35,531 nucleotides of DNA from Rhodobacteraceae bacterium bin131 (GCA_002239085.1 MPNP01000019.1:1-35531); one strand, 5' to 3'; shown: positions 10,178 to 19,108, counted from the stretch's first letter. Translations and numbers: made by a program. The notes: generated from the letters alone by a model not told the origin.

Positions 10178-10442
10178 CAGGGCTATCGCATTTGAAATTT
10201 TTCAATGGTTTTGCTAGCTGACGAACTCTATATTGTCAACATTTTTAGCCAGTAAAGGAAAGAAAAATCCTTTAATCTCCTTCTGGAAAGAATCGGCGAG
10301 GGTCAAATACGTGAAATGTGATTGAATGGTATTTCAAATGCGATAGCCTTGCATTGTGCTGCCTCGACAATTGTATTTTTTTGATCGAATAGGAGAAAAT
10401 GCAGGTGGAAACAACTGAAAAATTTTAAATGCGATAGCCCTA
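10178..10442. mobile_element. 265-bp MITE-like element with 10-bp target duplication
   Basis: The ends are 27-bp terminal inverted repeats that match at 25 positions. The left end runs 10178-10204 and starts CAGGGCTATCGCATTTG; the right end is 10416-10442, whose reverse complement starts TAGGGCTATCGCATTTA. Directly outside each end is the same 10-mer, GGTGAATTAT, at 10168-10177 and 10443-10452: a perfect target-site duplication. The interior has no open frame that could encode a transposase, so the element must be moved in trans. End sequence and duplication length are compatible with an IS4- or ISAs1-class transposase, but I cannot name the parent. It is not obviously related to the IS at the left edge. 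Confidence 0.85.
10333..10350. repeat. Internal copy of the MITE terminal repeat
   Basis: TTCAAATGCGATAGCC here repeats the reverse complement of the element's left terminus almost exactly, in the same orientation as its right terminus. The element therefore has three end-like sequences. A shorter 170-180-bp form, or an old end duplication, is suggested. No copy of the target duplication follows this inner end. Confidence 0.75.
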
Positions 10443-10722
10443 GGTGAATTATTCATTATTTCCATAAGTACTCATTCATACTTGCAAATTATATTGCACA
10501 GATTTCAATCGTTTAAGTTTGCCGTGCTGCCTAATGTTATGGAGAACCAAAGTTGCAGGTTTGACGACAAAAAAATCCAATCCAACAACAACTACTTTCA
10601 ATACTTGAAAATAAATCCTAGCGGCTTTGAGTAAGTAGAAACGAGTTCAATTCAGGGCGAGCACAACGATACTAAAATAGACCAAGAAATTTCGATTATC
10701 CTGCATTAGACATATTGGAGAA

Positions 10723-11376
10723 TTACGAGTCAAGTGATTCTTTGTTCTTGTCATGAATTGCAAGCAAACGGTCCCTCAGTACTACTCCGAGAACTTCTTT
10801 TATTCCTTCTAGTTTTACGCCTTCTTGAAATGCCGTGTTTTGTATTTTTTTTAGAATTTGGCCAGTAGGTTGATAATTTTTGGCCATTTTAAACGATTCT
10901 TCTTGGATTTCAAACGAATTCATGTCCTTCGTTTTGTCAATCAAATCCTTTGCAGTCTCCTTTGCCCAAACCTCGGCATCAATATTATTTGATATTCGAT
11001 CCCCAAGCTCTGTAAGTCGGATTGGACTTAAGCTGGTCGTAAGTAAAGGTGGAAGTCGTCCAAAAATTTCTTTTATGTCTTTACGAGTTTCTTTTATGTC
11101 TTTACGAGTTTCTTTTATGTCTTTACGAGTTTCTTTTTTGTCTTTACGAATTTCTTTAATAAATTCTTTAATGGTATTGCGGTCGGTATTGACTTCTCCT
11201 TGCCATTTACCATACTTGTAGGTAAAATTAATCGCTGTTATGACTAAGGTCACCAAAACGCTTATAATTATACCAAATATCCAGTAATCCAAGCTCATAT
11301 CAATCACCCCATCAATCAAACAATTAATCCATCTAATATAGAAATTCTGGATCAATTGATAATGATTATATGACAT
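10723..11376 (-). CDS. Hypothetical membrane-anchored coiled-coil protein
   Basis: 217 residues from the first ATG. One membrane segment is visible at about residues 32-50 (YWIFGIIISVLVTLVITAI). It is followed by a highly charged helix with tandem heptads of the type KETRKDI (about residues 76-103), which should form a coiled coil. The C-terminal soluble part has blocks IFGRLPP, SPIRLTELGDRISNNIDAEVWAKETA, SFEIQEESFKMAKNY and EGIKEVLGVVLRDRLL. I recall this arrangement from uncharacterised proteins scattered over many phyla, with no known function. The start is uncertain: the ATG at 11376 has AAAGGA nine bases upstream, while one at 11298 (MSLDYWIFG) has GGGG eight bases upstream and puts the membrane anchor near the N-terminus. 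It sits alone in accessory DNA. Confidence 0.7.
   Translation of the reverse strand: MSYNHYQLIQNFYIRWINCLIDGVIDMSLDYWIFGIIISVLVTLVITAINFTYKYGKWQGEVNTDRNTIKEFIKEIRKDKKETRKDIKETRKDIKETRKDIKEIFGRLPPLLTTSLSPIRLTELGDRISNNIDAEVWAKETAKDLIDKTKDMNSFEIQEESFKMAKNYQPTGQILKKIQNTAFQEGVKLEGIKEVLGVVLRDRLLAIHDKNKESLDS
11067..11150. repeat. Four tandem 21-bp units coding heptads
   Basis: Units at 11067-11087, 11088-11108 and 11109-11129 are identical; the unit at 11130-11150 has two base changes. Because 21 bases are seven codons, changes in copy number lengthen or shorten the coiled coil of the membrane protein without breaking its frame. Confidence 0.9.
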
Positions 11377-11557
11377 TTAGTCCTTTAATTTCAATGACCA
11401 ATTGTTCTACCTGTTCTGCGACCCACATCAAAAAATTAATTTTTCTGTTCTGGCAATAATATATTTTTGATGCTTTAGAGGATTGAACAAACAATTTCAT
11501 AACCTTCTTAAGGCAGTATTGTTCCAGCCTTTTCCCCCTTCCATTGTCTACAATCAA
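11366..11557 (-). CDS. Small hypothetical ORF, doubtful
   Basis: A 63-residue frame just upstream of the coiled-coil gene, overlapping its first possible start by 11 bases. It is basic at the N-terminus and has no motif that I recognise. The close placement hints at translational coupling, but composition gives no firm sign of coding. It could equally be a chance frame or the remnant of a larger gene. Confidence 0.25.
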   Translation of the reverse strand: MIVDNGRGKRLEQYCLKKVMKLFVQSSKASKIYYCQNRKINFLMWVAEQVEQLVIEIKGLNVI

Positions 11558-12287
11558 ATATCACATCAATATCAATCATTGGATGCGTGAAACCCGAGCC
11601 GCAATCTGATGGTGGATTATCACCGTGGTGCAAACTGATTCGAGGTCGGAGCGAAATACAGGCCTGACCCTTGACCCGTGCTTATCCCGCGGATTCATTA
11701 TGATAACAGACCAGTCACTCATGAACCGAACGTGGGGAGGAAAACGTGCGGCAGAGACCACGTCGAAAACTGCCTGTGAGGTTGGACTGTTCTAACCAAA
11801 GAGCTAGAGTTCAAGTGCGCAAATCACATCATCCAACACCTTGTCATCCACTAATTGATCAATGTCCGAGATCCAATCTCAACCAAAAATGTTCAACAGT
11901 GTTAGTCCTAACTTAATCTGACCATCAAGCCACCATTGGATACGGGTTCATTCACTCGGAATTAGGGAAAATATTTTCCTGTCATAGAAATCGTTAAAGA
12001 AGAAAGAATGCCACCTCTGGGTGGGATATCTTGTCTTGAAAAAATTTTACCTTGAAGAGAACGGGCTTTTTGTTAACCATACTGTTTGAGATTCAAATAA
12101 GTACTCAATAGTTTGAAAGTTCACCATAGTAAAAACCCAACTACTTTGGCATTTTCATAATCTATGTTATTTGATAGTTACCTCCCGAGCTTTACTAATG
12201 ACATACAGCGAAATACTCACTGCTAAAAATCTTTATGACTAGAACTTAAGTATCTCCCTAAAATGGCTACTATTATGAGAATTGTAA
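11558..12287. other. Intergenic region with a GC-rich patch
   Basis: About 730 bases without a convincing gene. At 11581-11760 GC is about 54% by hand count, against roughly 35% around it. Open frames run through the patch (minus 11576-11761; on the plus strand an open stretch from about 11610 to a stop at 11793), but none resembles a known protein. A 6-bp stem ACGTGG/CCACGT with a loop of about 22 bases lies near 11730-11763. The rest, up to the FAH-family gene, must hold the promoter of the purine operon. Confidence 0.5.
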
Positions 12288-12971
12288 ATGCAAAATTATA
12301 TTATTCCAAGTCCTCCTGTCGTTTGTATTCCAACAATTGACGACCGGCATTTTCCAGTTCGCAGGGTTTACTGTATTGGACGAAACTACCCAGCCCATGC
12401 CTCTGAAATGGGTCATGACCCAAACAGGGAAGAGCCATTCTTTTTTCAAAAAAATCCTGATAATCTCTCACCAGATGGGTTATTCCCCTATCCTGCCCAT
12501 TCAAAGGAAGTTCATCATGAAGTTGAGCTACTCGTTGCTTTGCAAAAAGGCGGAAGTAACATTGCACCAGAAGATGCCATGGATTGTGTTTGGGGCTACG
12601 CTGTCTGTTTAGACATGACGCTACGCGACCTCCAATCACAATTGAAACATTCGTCAAGGCCTTGGGAGGTCAGCAAAGCCTTCGAAAAATCTGCTCCCGT
12701 CGGTCTGCTTGTAAACCGACGAGAAGTCGGGGATTGTCATGAAGGAGATATCAAGTTGGAAGTTAATGGTACAGTACGTCAAAGCGGAAACTTAAGCCAA
12801 ATGATTTGGAAAATCCCAGAAATAATTTCTCACCTATCGAGATTTTATGATATTATCGGGGGCGATGTTATCCTGACTGGCACTCCATCTGGAGTTGATT
12901 CTGTATCTGTAGGTGACTCTATCAGAGGCTCTATTACGGGATTGTCTGATCTAAAAGTTAAGATCGTCTAA
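12288..12971 (+). CDS. Fumarylacetoacetate hydrolase family protein
   Basis: 227 residues with the FAH C-terminal catalytic fold. FPVRRVYCIGRNYPAHASEMG opens the domain, and PFFFQKNPDNLSPDG supplies the substrate loop. HHEVELLVALQKGG carries the two glutamates that bind the divalent metal, with the aspartate in the following GYAVCLDMTLRDLQ. DVILTGTPSGV is the conserved C-terminal block. The size and the RNYxxHAxEMG motif resemble fumarylpyruvate hydrolase and acylpyruvase-type members rather than eukaryotic FAH. The true substrate cannot be told. It lies 64 bases ahead of xdhA on the same strand and is probably in its operon, which suggests a role in heterocycle or purine-derived carbon breakdown. 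Confidence 0.88.
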   Translation: MQNYIIPSPPVVCIPTIDDRHFPVRRVYCIGRNYPAHASEMGHDPNREEPFFFQKNPDNLSPDGLFPYPAHSKEVHHEVELLVALQKGGSNIAPEDAMDCVWGYAVCLDMTLRDLQSQLKHSSRPWEVSKAFEKSAPVGLLVNRREVGDCHEGDIKLEVNGTVRQSGNLSQMIWKIPEIISHLSRFYDIIGGDVILTGTPSGVDSVSVGDSIRGSITGLSDLKVKIV

Positions 12972-13023
12972 TATATTATGTTGTAGGCTGTTAGGGTGAT
13001 AAAATTCTAAGCTAAATGATGCA

Positions 13024-13030
13024 GTGAGGT
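13024..13030 (+). promoter_or_regulatory. Shine-Dalgarno that sets a TTG start for xdhA
   Basis: GTGAGGT lies five bases before a TTG at 13036. The first in-frame ATG, at 13063, has no purine-rich sequence at the right distance. The position therefore favours TTG as the start of xdhA. Confidence 0.6.
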
Positions 13031-13035
13031 AATCA

Positions 13036-14460
13036 TTGCTCAAGCAATCAACGGTTAATTTTATGGAAACGGTTAACTTTACACTGAATGGGAAATCTAT
13101 CAATTATCGATGTGATCCCACCACAACTCTTTTGGAGTGGCTGCGGGAGGAAGTCGGTTTAACGGGGACAAAAGAGGGTTGTAATGAAGGAGACTGTGGA
13201 GCTTGCACAGTCTTGACTTGTTCCCAATCCCAAGGTCAAGTTCACCTCAACGCTATCAATGCTTGTATACAATTTCTTCCTCAAATTAACAACAAATCAA
13301 TCATAACTGTTGAGGGCGTTGCTAGTCCAGCCGGTAAATTACACCCTGTTCAAGAAGCCATGATCAAATTCAATGGAAACCAGTGCGGATTTTGTACACC
13401 TGGATTCATAATGTCAATGGTCGCAGCCCACGCTAATCACCAGCATGACCTTGATATCACTCTTGCTGGCAATCTTTGTCGATGTACTGGCTATGATTCA
13501 ATTTATCAAGCTGGAAGGGAAGCCTTTGACCACCCCATTCCTCCATGGTTTGATATACGACCAAACGATAAAGAGTGTGATCCTCAGGTCAACACACCTA
13601 CGATCCAAAGCAACTTGGATGCCTTTGCTTTGTGGTATTTTAATCATCCAGATGCAACACTTGTTGCCGGAGCAACTGATGTTGCTCTATGGGTTAACAA
13701 ACAACTTAAAACCCTCAATCGCCCCTGTTTCATTGGAGAGATACAAGAGCTTAAAACAATATCAAAGTTCGAAAATTCTTTAGCGATTGGGTCAGCAGTT
13801 AATCTCAATGATTTTGAACAAACTATCAAAGAAATTTATCCCTCATTAAGTGCTTTAATTTTACGCTTTGGATCTGTCCAAGTTCGTAATTCAGCCACCA
13901 TCGGTGGTAACATTGCTAATGGGTCACCAATTGGTGATCTTCCCCCGGCACTCATTGCTTTGGGATCAACCCTAATTCTGAGGCAAAATGATACACGACG
14001 GGAAATCCCCATTGCCGATTATTTTATTGACTATGGAATACAAGACCGAAAACCTGGCGAATTCATTGAGAAGATAATTGTTCCAATGAATATGCCTAAC
14101 TTACGTTGTTACAAAATCTCAAAGCGTTATGATCAGGATATTTCTGCCTTGTGCGGATGCTTTTCCATCATAGTCAAGGATCACTTCATCATCCAGGCTA
14201 GAGTTGCTTTTGGAGGGCTTGCGGCTATACCTAAACGAGCCACAACGGTTGAACAATTCCTTTCAGGAAAGGAGTTCAATAGCCACACTTTCAATGAAGC
14301 GAGCCAACTCTTCAATGAAGATTATAAGCCTATAAGTGATATGCGCGCCTCAAGCCAGTATAGGCTTAAAGTAGCTCAAAACCTTCTATTGCGTTATTAT
14401 TTCGATTTAACTGAATCCCCGTCCAAACATGACCTGAAACTAGCAATAGATTATTCATGA
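13036..14460 (+). CDS. xdhA: Xanthine dehydrogenase small subunit (FeS and FAD)
   Basis: 474 residues: the iron-sulfur and flavin subunit of the cytoplasmic molybdenum enzyme that oxidises hypoxanthine and xanthine to urate, passing electrons to NAD. The first [2Fe-2S] cluster is bound by C49, C54, C57 and C77 (GCNEGDCGACTV and NACIQF), the second by C117, C120, C148 and C150 (QCGFCTPGF and LCRCTGY). The FAD domain starts near residue 200 with TLVAGATDVALWVNKQ, and has VRNSATIGGNIANGSPIGDLPPALIALG. A C-terminal CO-dehydrogenase flavoprotein domain closes it. The start is a TTG backed by a good Shine-Dalgarno; an ATG at codon 10 would keep all domains. Its stop overlaps the xdhB start in ATGA, a sign of coupled translation. 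Confidence 0.96.
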   Translation: MLKQSTVNFMETVNFTLNGKSINYRCDPTTTLLEWLREEVGLTGTKEGCNEGDCGACTVLTCSQSQGQVHLNAINACIQFLPQINNKSIITVEGVASPAGKLHPVQEAMIKFNGNQCGFCTPGFIMSMVAAHANHQHDLDITLAGNLCRCTGYDSIYQAGREAFDHPIPPWFDIRPNDKECDPQVNTPTIQSNLDAFALWYFNHPDATLVAGATDVALWVNKQLKTLNRPCFIGEIQELKTISKFENSLAIGSAVNLNDFEQTIKEIYPSLSALILRFGSVQVRNSATIGGNIANGSPIGDLPPALIALGSTLILRQNDTRREIPIADYFIDYGIQDRKPGEFIEKIIVPMNMPNLRCYKISKRYDQDISALCGCFSIIVKDHFIIQARVAFGGLAAIPKRATTVEQFLSGKEFNSHTFNEASQLFNEDYKPISDMRASSQYRLKVAQNLLLRYYFDLTESPSKHDLKLAIDYS

Positions 14461-16745
14461 CTACCCCCTATACATCCCAATCTGTTCCGCATGATTCAGC
14501 CCATCTTCACGTTACAGGCAAGGCACAATATGTTGATGATATACCCACTCACAGGGACACCTTACACCTCGCATTTGGGCTTTCTAAAATTGCCAAAGGG
14601 AAATTACAATCCATTGATCTCGTTGATGTAAAAAATGCTCAAGGGGTAGTTAAGGTTATTACCGCGTCGGATATTCCAGGGAAGAATGATGTTTCTCCGG
14701 CTCACTCTAACGAACCATTGCTTGCTCAAGATCAAGTTGAGTACATCGGACAGCCTATTTTTCTAGTTGTCGCTGATACTTACACTAACGCCCGAAAGGC
14801 TGCTCGATTAGCCAAAATCGTCTATGAACGAGAACTTCCCGTCATCACTATCGATCAAGCCCTAAAAGCGGAAAGTTTTTTTGAAAAACCCTTAGTTTAT
14901 GAAGTCGGGGAACCCGACTTGGTGATCAGCAAAGCACCTCATAATGTTGAAGGACAAATCGAACTTGGAGGGCAAGAACAATTTTATCTTGAGGGTCAAA
15001 TTGCCATGGCTATACCTCAGGAACAAGATGGTATGATGATTTACGCATCGTCTCAACACCCTTCCGAGGTTCAACATAAGGCAGCGGATTGTCTTAATAC
15101 TCCGATAAACAATATACGCGTTGAAGTGCGGCGAATGGGAGGGGCTTTCGGAGGTAAAGAAAGCCAAGCAACTCCGATTGCATGTGCCGCGGCTATTGCG
15201 GCGAAGTTAACTGGCAAACCATGTAAACTCAAATTTGACCGCGATGATGATTTCATGATTACTGGCAAGCGTCATGACTTTTGGATCAAGTATCGTGTTG
15301 GCTTTGACCAAAGTGGGAAAATCCAAGGAATTGTATTTCAGCATTACATTCGTTGTGGCTGGTCTCTAGATTTATCACTTGCCGTCTGTGACCGAGCTAT
15401 GCTTCACATTGATAATGCTTATCATTTACCGCATGCACGGGTCGAATCTTATAGATTAAAAACTAACACCCAATCTGCAACTGCCTTCAGAGGGTTCGGC
15501 GGCCCCCAAGCGATTGCTGGAATTGAACGAGTGATCGATCACATAGCACATCACTTGCGGGTAGATCCTTGTGAGATTAGGCAAACAAATTTTTATCCAT
15601 CACCGCGTTCTAGAAAGTTAAAGAAAACCCACTACGGGATGATTGTCAAAGATTGTCAACTCAGCGAAATCTTTTCGGAATTGCTCAGTACATCAAATTA
15701 CTATGAGCGCCGGAAAGCAATTAGAGAATGGAATCAATCAAGCCCTATCCTCAAAAAGGGTATCGCGATCTCGCCAGTAAAATACGGCATCTCTTTTACC
15801 CTAAGCCACCTCAATCAAGCAGGCTCGCTAGTCCATGTTTATCAAGATGGTTCCATTCATCTTAATCACGGTGGTACCGAAATGGGTCAAGGGTTAATGG
15901 TTAAAATTGCTCAGGTAGCTGCTCATGAATTTGGTCAGCCATTGCATTCTGTTCGTATTTCTCCAGCTGACACCGATAAAATCCCCAATACTTCGGCAAC
16001 TGCCGCTTCTTCAGGTGCTGATATTAACGGTATGGCAACTAAGATTGCGTGTAATAAAATCGTTGATAGACTTAAAGACTTCTTGGCCCTTGAACATCAG
16101 ATACCAACTGAACAGGTCACATTTATTGCAGGTGAGTTTCAGGTCCGTAATGAAACCTATACATTTAAGGAAGTTATCGCCAAAGCATATACAAATCGCA
16201 TATCGCTATCGGCAACTGGATTTTATGCCACTCCAAAACTCCATTGGAATCGGTTTAAAGGTCAAGGCCGACCCTTTTTCTATTTTGCTTATGGTGCCGC
16301 AGTTTCTGAGGTGATTATTGATACTCTCACAGGCGAAAACAAAATAATCCGAACGGATATCCTCCATGATGTCGGCCGTTCAATTAATCCAGCTATTGAC
16401 TTTGGTCAAATTGAGGGTGGCTTTGTACAGGGTTATGGATGGCTTACCACTGAAGAATTATTCTGGGATAACAAGGGAGAGCTCAAAACCCACGCTCCTT
16501 CTACCTATAAAATACCTACCTGTAGTGATCGTCCCCTTGATTTACGGGTTAAACTTTGGGAGAATGGATGGAACAAAGAGCAAACAATTTATAACTCCAA
16601 AGCAGTTGGGGAACCACCTCTCATTCTCGGAATTTCAGTCTTATTAGCAATCTCTGATGCGATTGCTGCTACAAAATCCTCCTATCCATCTCTTAATGCT
16701 CCAGCAACTCCTGAAAGAATTTTGACAACCCTACTTCAATCCTAA
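14457..16745 (+). CDS. xdhB: Xanthine dehydrogenase large subunit (molybdopterin)
   Basis: 762 residues, the usual XdhB length. Its active-site residues match xanthine-oxidising enzymes. E235 in GGAFGGKES and R313 in CDRAMLHIDN are 78 residues apart, as are E232/R310 in Rhodobacter capsulatus XdhB and E802/R880 in the bovine enzyme. The catalytic base is E719 in KAVGEPPLILG. GGQEQFYLEGQ, FRGFGGPQ and GGTEMGQGL bind the molybdenum cofactor. This residue pattern supports purine oxidation over the aldehyde- or CO-oxidising relatives. It overlaps xdhA by four bases and is followed ten bases later by xdhC. Confidence 0.97.
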   Translation: MTTPYTSQSVPHDSAHLHVTGKAQYVDDIPTHRDTLHLAFGLSKIAKGKLQSIDLVDVKNAQGVVKVITASDIPGKNDVSPAHSNEPLLAQDQVEYIGQPIFLVVADTYTNARKAARLAKIVYERELPVITIDQALKAESFFEKPLVYEVGEPDLVISKAPHNVEGQIELGGQEQFYLEGQIAMAIPQEQDGMMIYASSQHPSEVQHKAADCLNTPINNIRVEVRRMGGAFGGKESQATPIACAAAIAAKLTGKPCKLKFDRDDDFMITGKRHDFWIKYRVGFDQSGKIQGIVFQHYIRCGWSLDLSLAVCDRAMLHIDNAYHLPHARVESYRLKTNTQSATAFRGFGGPQAIAGIERVIDHIAHHLRVDPCEIRQTNFYPSPRSRKLKKTHYGMIVKDCQLSEIFSELLSTSNYYERRKAIREWNQSSPILKKGIAISPVKYGISFTLSHLNQAGSLVHVYQDGSIHLNHGGTEMGQGLMVKIAQVAAHEFGQPLHSVRISPADTDKIPNTSATAASSGADINGMATKIACNKIVDRLKDFLALEHQIPTEQVTFIAGEFQVRNETYTFKEVIAKAYTNRISLSATGFYATPKLHWNRFKGQGRPFFYFAYGAAVSEVIIDTLTGENKIIRTDILHDVGRSINPAIDFGQIEGGFVQGYGWLTTEELFWDNKGELKTHAPSTYKIPTCSDRPLDLRVKLWENGWNKEQTIYNSKAVGEPPLILGISVLLAISDAIAATKSSYPSLNAPATPERILTTLLQS

Positions 16746-16755
16746 AGATAGCGGT

Positions 16756-17715
16756 ATGTCTTTTGATTTGAAAACACTTACCAATCTTGTTTCCAAGCAT
16801 GGTAAAGTGGGACGTGTCAGCATTATTGAGACCAAAGGCTCAACCCCGCGTGAAGTAGGTACCGAAATGTTCATTTGGAACAACGGTCAAGAAGGAACAA
16901 TTGGTGGTGGTGCACTAGAATATTCTATCTCTGCATTGTGTCGTAAACGCCTTTTGAATACAGAATGTTACCCCACCCTCCTTAAACAGCCCCTTGGTCC
17001 AGGACTTGGTCAATGCTGCGGAGGGTCATTAAAACTTCTGATTGAAGTGTTTAATCAAGAGAATCTTACTAAGGTCAGCGAAATAATTAATGAACACGGA
17101 GTTTATTTCAGAAAGGTTGGAAGTTCTAAAACCGTCTCCTTTGCTGACTTACCAGTGAGTACAAATAAACTCGCCAAGTTCAACAATTCTAGTGATTCAA
17201 ATTTACTTATCACCGGTGACTGGATTATTGAAAAGTACCAATCTACAATAATGCCCCTGTGGGTATTTGGTGCCGGTCATGTTGGTCAGGCACTTGTTGA
17301 ATTAGCATTAAAACTACCCCTATTTGAACTGAACTGGGTTGATTTTGCTGATGATCGCTTCCCTGGACACATTTCGTCAAAGATCAATAAAATCGTGGTT
17401 CCAAATCCCGAAACGATCGTACCCTATTGTCCAAAAAATGGTCAATATATCATTCTTACTCACTCGCATGACCTTGATCTGAAAATTCTTGACAGATTAC
17501 TCAAGATCAACCCGTTGACAATTGGACTCATTGGCTCACAAACCAAATGGAAACGATTTAGCAAAAGATTATCCGAAATGGGACACTCTCAAATGAGCCT
17601 TGCCAAGGTTACGTGCCCCATTGGCAATCCAGCTCTAGGTAAACACCCTTGGCAGATTGCTGTGGGTGTAGTTGCTGAACTAACTCTTATAGCCCAAGCT
17701 AATCATAACGGGTGA
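16756..17715 (+). CDS. xdhC: Xanthine dehydrogenase accessory protein XdhC
   Basis: 319 residues. XdhC binds the molybdenum cofactor, protects its sulfurated form and delivers it to XdhB; it is not part of the final enzyme. The N-terminal XdhC/CoxI domain has RVSIIETKGSTPREVGTEM, EGTIGGGALEYSI and GPGLGQCCGGSLKLLIE. The last of these holds the CCGG block that in this family includes a cofactor-binding cysteine. A C-terminal Rossmann domain begins at PLWVFGAGHVGQALVELAL and ends with GLIGSQTKWKRF and CPIGNPALGKHPWQIAVGVVAEL. Order and spacing (xdhA-xdhB-xdhC) match the Rhodobacter operon. It ends 48 bases from the convergent ccr with no obvious terminator between them. Confidence 0.96.
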   Translation: MSFDLKTLTNLVSKHGKVGRVSIIETKGSTPREVGTEMFIWNNGQEGTIGGGALEYSISALCRKRLLNTECYPTLLKQPLGPGLGQCCGGSLKLLIEVFNQENLTKVSEIINEHGVYFRKVGSSKTVSFADLPVSTNKLAKFNNSSDSNLLITGDWIIEKYQSTIMPLWVFGAGHVGQALVELALKLPLFELNWVDFADDRFPGHISSKINKIVVPNPETIVPYCPKNGQYIILTHSHDLDLKILDRLLKINPLTIGLIGSQTKWKRFSKRLSEMGHSQMSLAKVTCPIGNPALGKHPWQIAVGVVAELTLIAQANHNG

Positions 17716-17763
17716 CATATCTAGAATTTTTAATCGTGACAAGTAACAAGAATTGCGCAGTTT

Positions 17764-19053
17764 TTAATTCCCCTTACTCACTTCCATTACCTCTTCATAT
17801 GTCTTAAGACCTGGTTTGGGAGAACTGACCATGACGGCCATATTGCCAGGTTTATGTTCATTATTGTACATTTTCATATGTGCGTGAGGAATTTGATTCC
17901 ATGAGAATACTTCGGAAATACACGGATCTATTCTTTTCTCTAAAACAAGTTGGTTTGCCTGACTCGCCTGTTTAAGATTCGCAAAATGAGAACCTTGAAT
18001 TCGTTTTTGGTGCATCCACACATAGCGTGCGTCCATTGTGAGATTGTATCCCGTTGTGCCCGCACAGATGACTACCATACCGCCGCGCTTGACCACAAAT
18101 GTGGAAATCGCAAATGTTGCCTGACCAGGATGTTCAAAAACGATATCAACATTTTTTCCTTTCCCGGTAATATCCCAAATGGCCTTACCAAATTTTCTGG
18201 CTTCGGTGAACCACGCTTTGTATTCTTCAGAATTCACTAATGGTAATTGTCCCCAGCAGTTGAACTCCTTTCTATTGATCACCCCTTTCGCCCCCAAATC
18301 AAGAACAAATTGCCTTTTACTGTCATCAGAAATTACACCGATGGCATTGGCCCCTGCTGTATTGATGAGTTGGATGGCAAATGACCCGAGACCTCCTGAA
18401 GCCCCCCAAACCAAAACATTTTGCCCGGGTCGCATAATATGGGGTCGGTGACCGAAAAGCATGCGATACGCTGTTGCAAGAGTTAAGGTGTAACAGGCGC
18501 TCTCTTCCCAAGTCAAATGTTGCGGTCGGCGCATTAGTTGTTGCGATTGCACGCAAGTAAATTGTGCGAATGAACCATCAGGAGTTTCATATCCCCAGAT
18601 TCGCTGTGAAGGTGAAAACATGGGATCGCCACCGTTGCACTCTTCATCATCGCCATCATCCTGATTACAATGGATAACGACCTCGTCACCCACTTTCCAA
18701 CGTTTGACTTTATCGCCAACAGCCCAAACAATTCCCGAAGCATCTGAACCCGCAATGTGATAATTTGACTTATGCACATCAAACATTGATATTGGGGTTC
18801 CCAAGCCGGCCCAAACACCGTTATAGTTCACCCCTGCTGCCATGACCAATACAAGAACCTCATGGCTATCAATTGCAGGGACCTCAACAACCTCAATCTG
18901 CATTGCTTTGGTTGGTATCCCTTGCCTTTCGCGGCGAATAACCCAAGCGTACATTTGCTTTGGGACGTGCCCTAACGGGGGAATTTTGCCAACTGGATAG
19001 AGGTCATTGTAAACGTCGCTTTGATTGGTTTTTGGATCTGCAGTAAGTGTCAT
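17764..19053 (-). CDS. ccrA: Crotonyl-CoA carboxylase/reductase
   Basis: 429 residues. It reductively carboxylates crotonyl-CoA to ethylmalonyl-CoA with NADPH and CO2, the key step of the ethylmalonyl-CoA pathway, which replaces the glyoxylate shunt for growth on C2 units. It belongs to the MDR (zinc-less quinone-reductase-like) superfamily. The family-specific N-terminal part is present: YPVGKIPPLGHVPKQMYAWVIR, GVNYNGVWAGLGTPISMFDVHK and HIAGSDASGIVWAVGDKVKRWK. The Ccr-specific insert HCNQDDGDDEECNGGDPM and the NADPH-binding Rossmann motif VWGASGGLGSFAIQLI (near residue 222) follow. The C-terminal block RIQGSHFANLKQASQANQLV and NEHKPGNMAVMV are also typical. Ordinary crotonyl-CoA reductases share the fold, but the presence of ecm nearby supports the carboxylating form. 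ATG start, weak Shine-Dalgarno. Divergent from the thiamine diphosphate enzyme to its right. Confidence 0.96.
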   Translation of the reverse strand: MTLTADPKTNQSDVYNDLYPVGKIPPLGHVPKQMYAWVIRRERQGIPTKAMQIEVVEVPAIDSHEVLVLVMAAGVNYNGVWAGLGTPISMFDVHKSNYHIAGSDASGIVWAVGDKVKRWKVGDEVVIHCNQDDGDDEECNGGDPMFSPSQRIWGYETPDGSFAQFTCVQSQQLMRRPQHLTWEESACYTLTLATAYRMLFGHRPHIMRPGQNVLVWGASGGLGSFAIQLINTAGANAIGVISDDSKRQFVLDLGAKGVINRKEFNCWGQLPLVNSEEYKAWFTEARKFGKAIWDITGKGKNVDIVFEHPGQATFAISTFVVKRGGMVVICAGTTGYNLTMDARYVWMHQKRIQGSHFANLKQASQANQLVLEKRIDPCISEVFSWNQIPHAHMKMYNNEHKPGNMAVMVSSPKPGLKTYEEVMEVSKGN

Positions 19054-19108
19054 CTTTATTTCAAAATTAATAAGTAAATTGGATGAAATAATATTAGTTA
19101 GTTTATGC

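Noticed and set aside
11581..11790. Structured RNA such as 6S, SRP or RNase P RNA
   Set aside because: The patch is GC-rich but none of the conserved blocks of those RNAs could be found; kept only as an unexplained patch.
15925..16647. Plus-strand frames of 129 and 93 residues within xdhB
   Set aside because: Alternative frames of a gene with all active-site residues in place.
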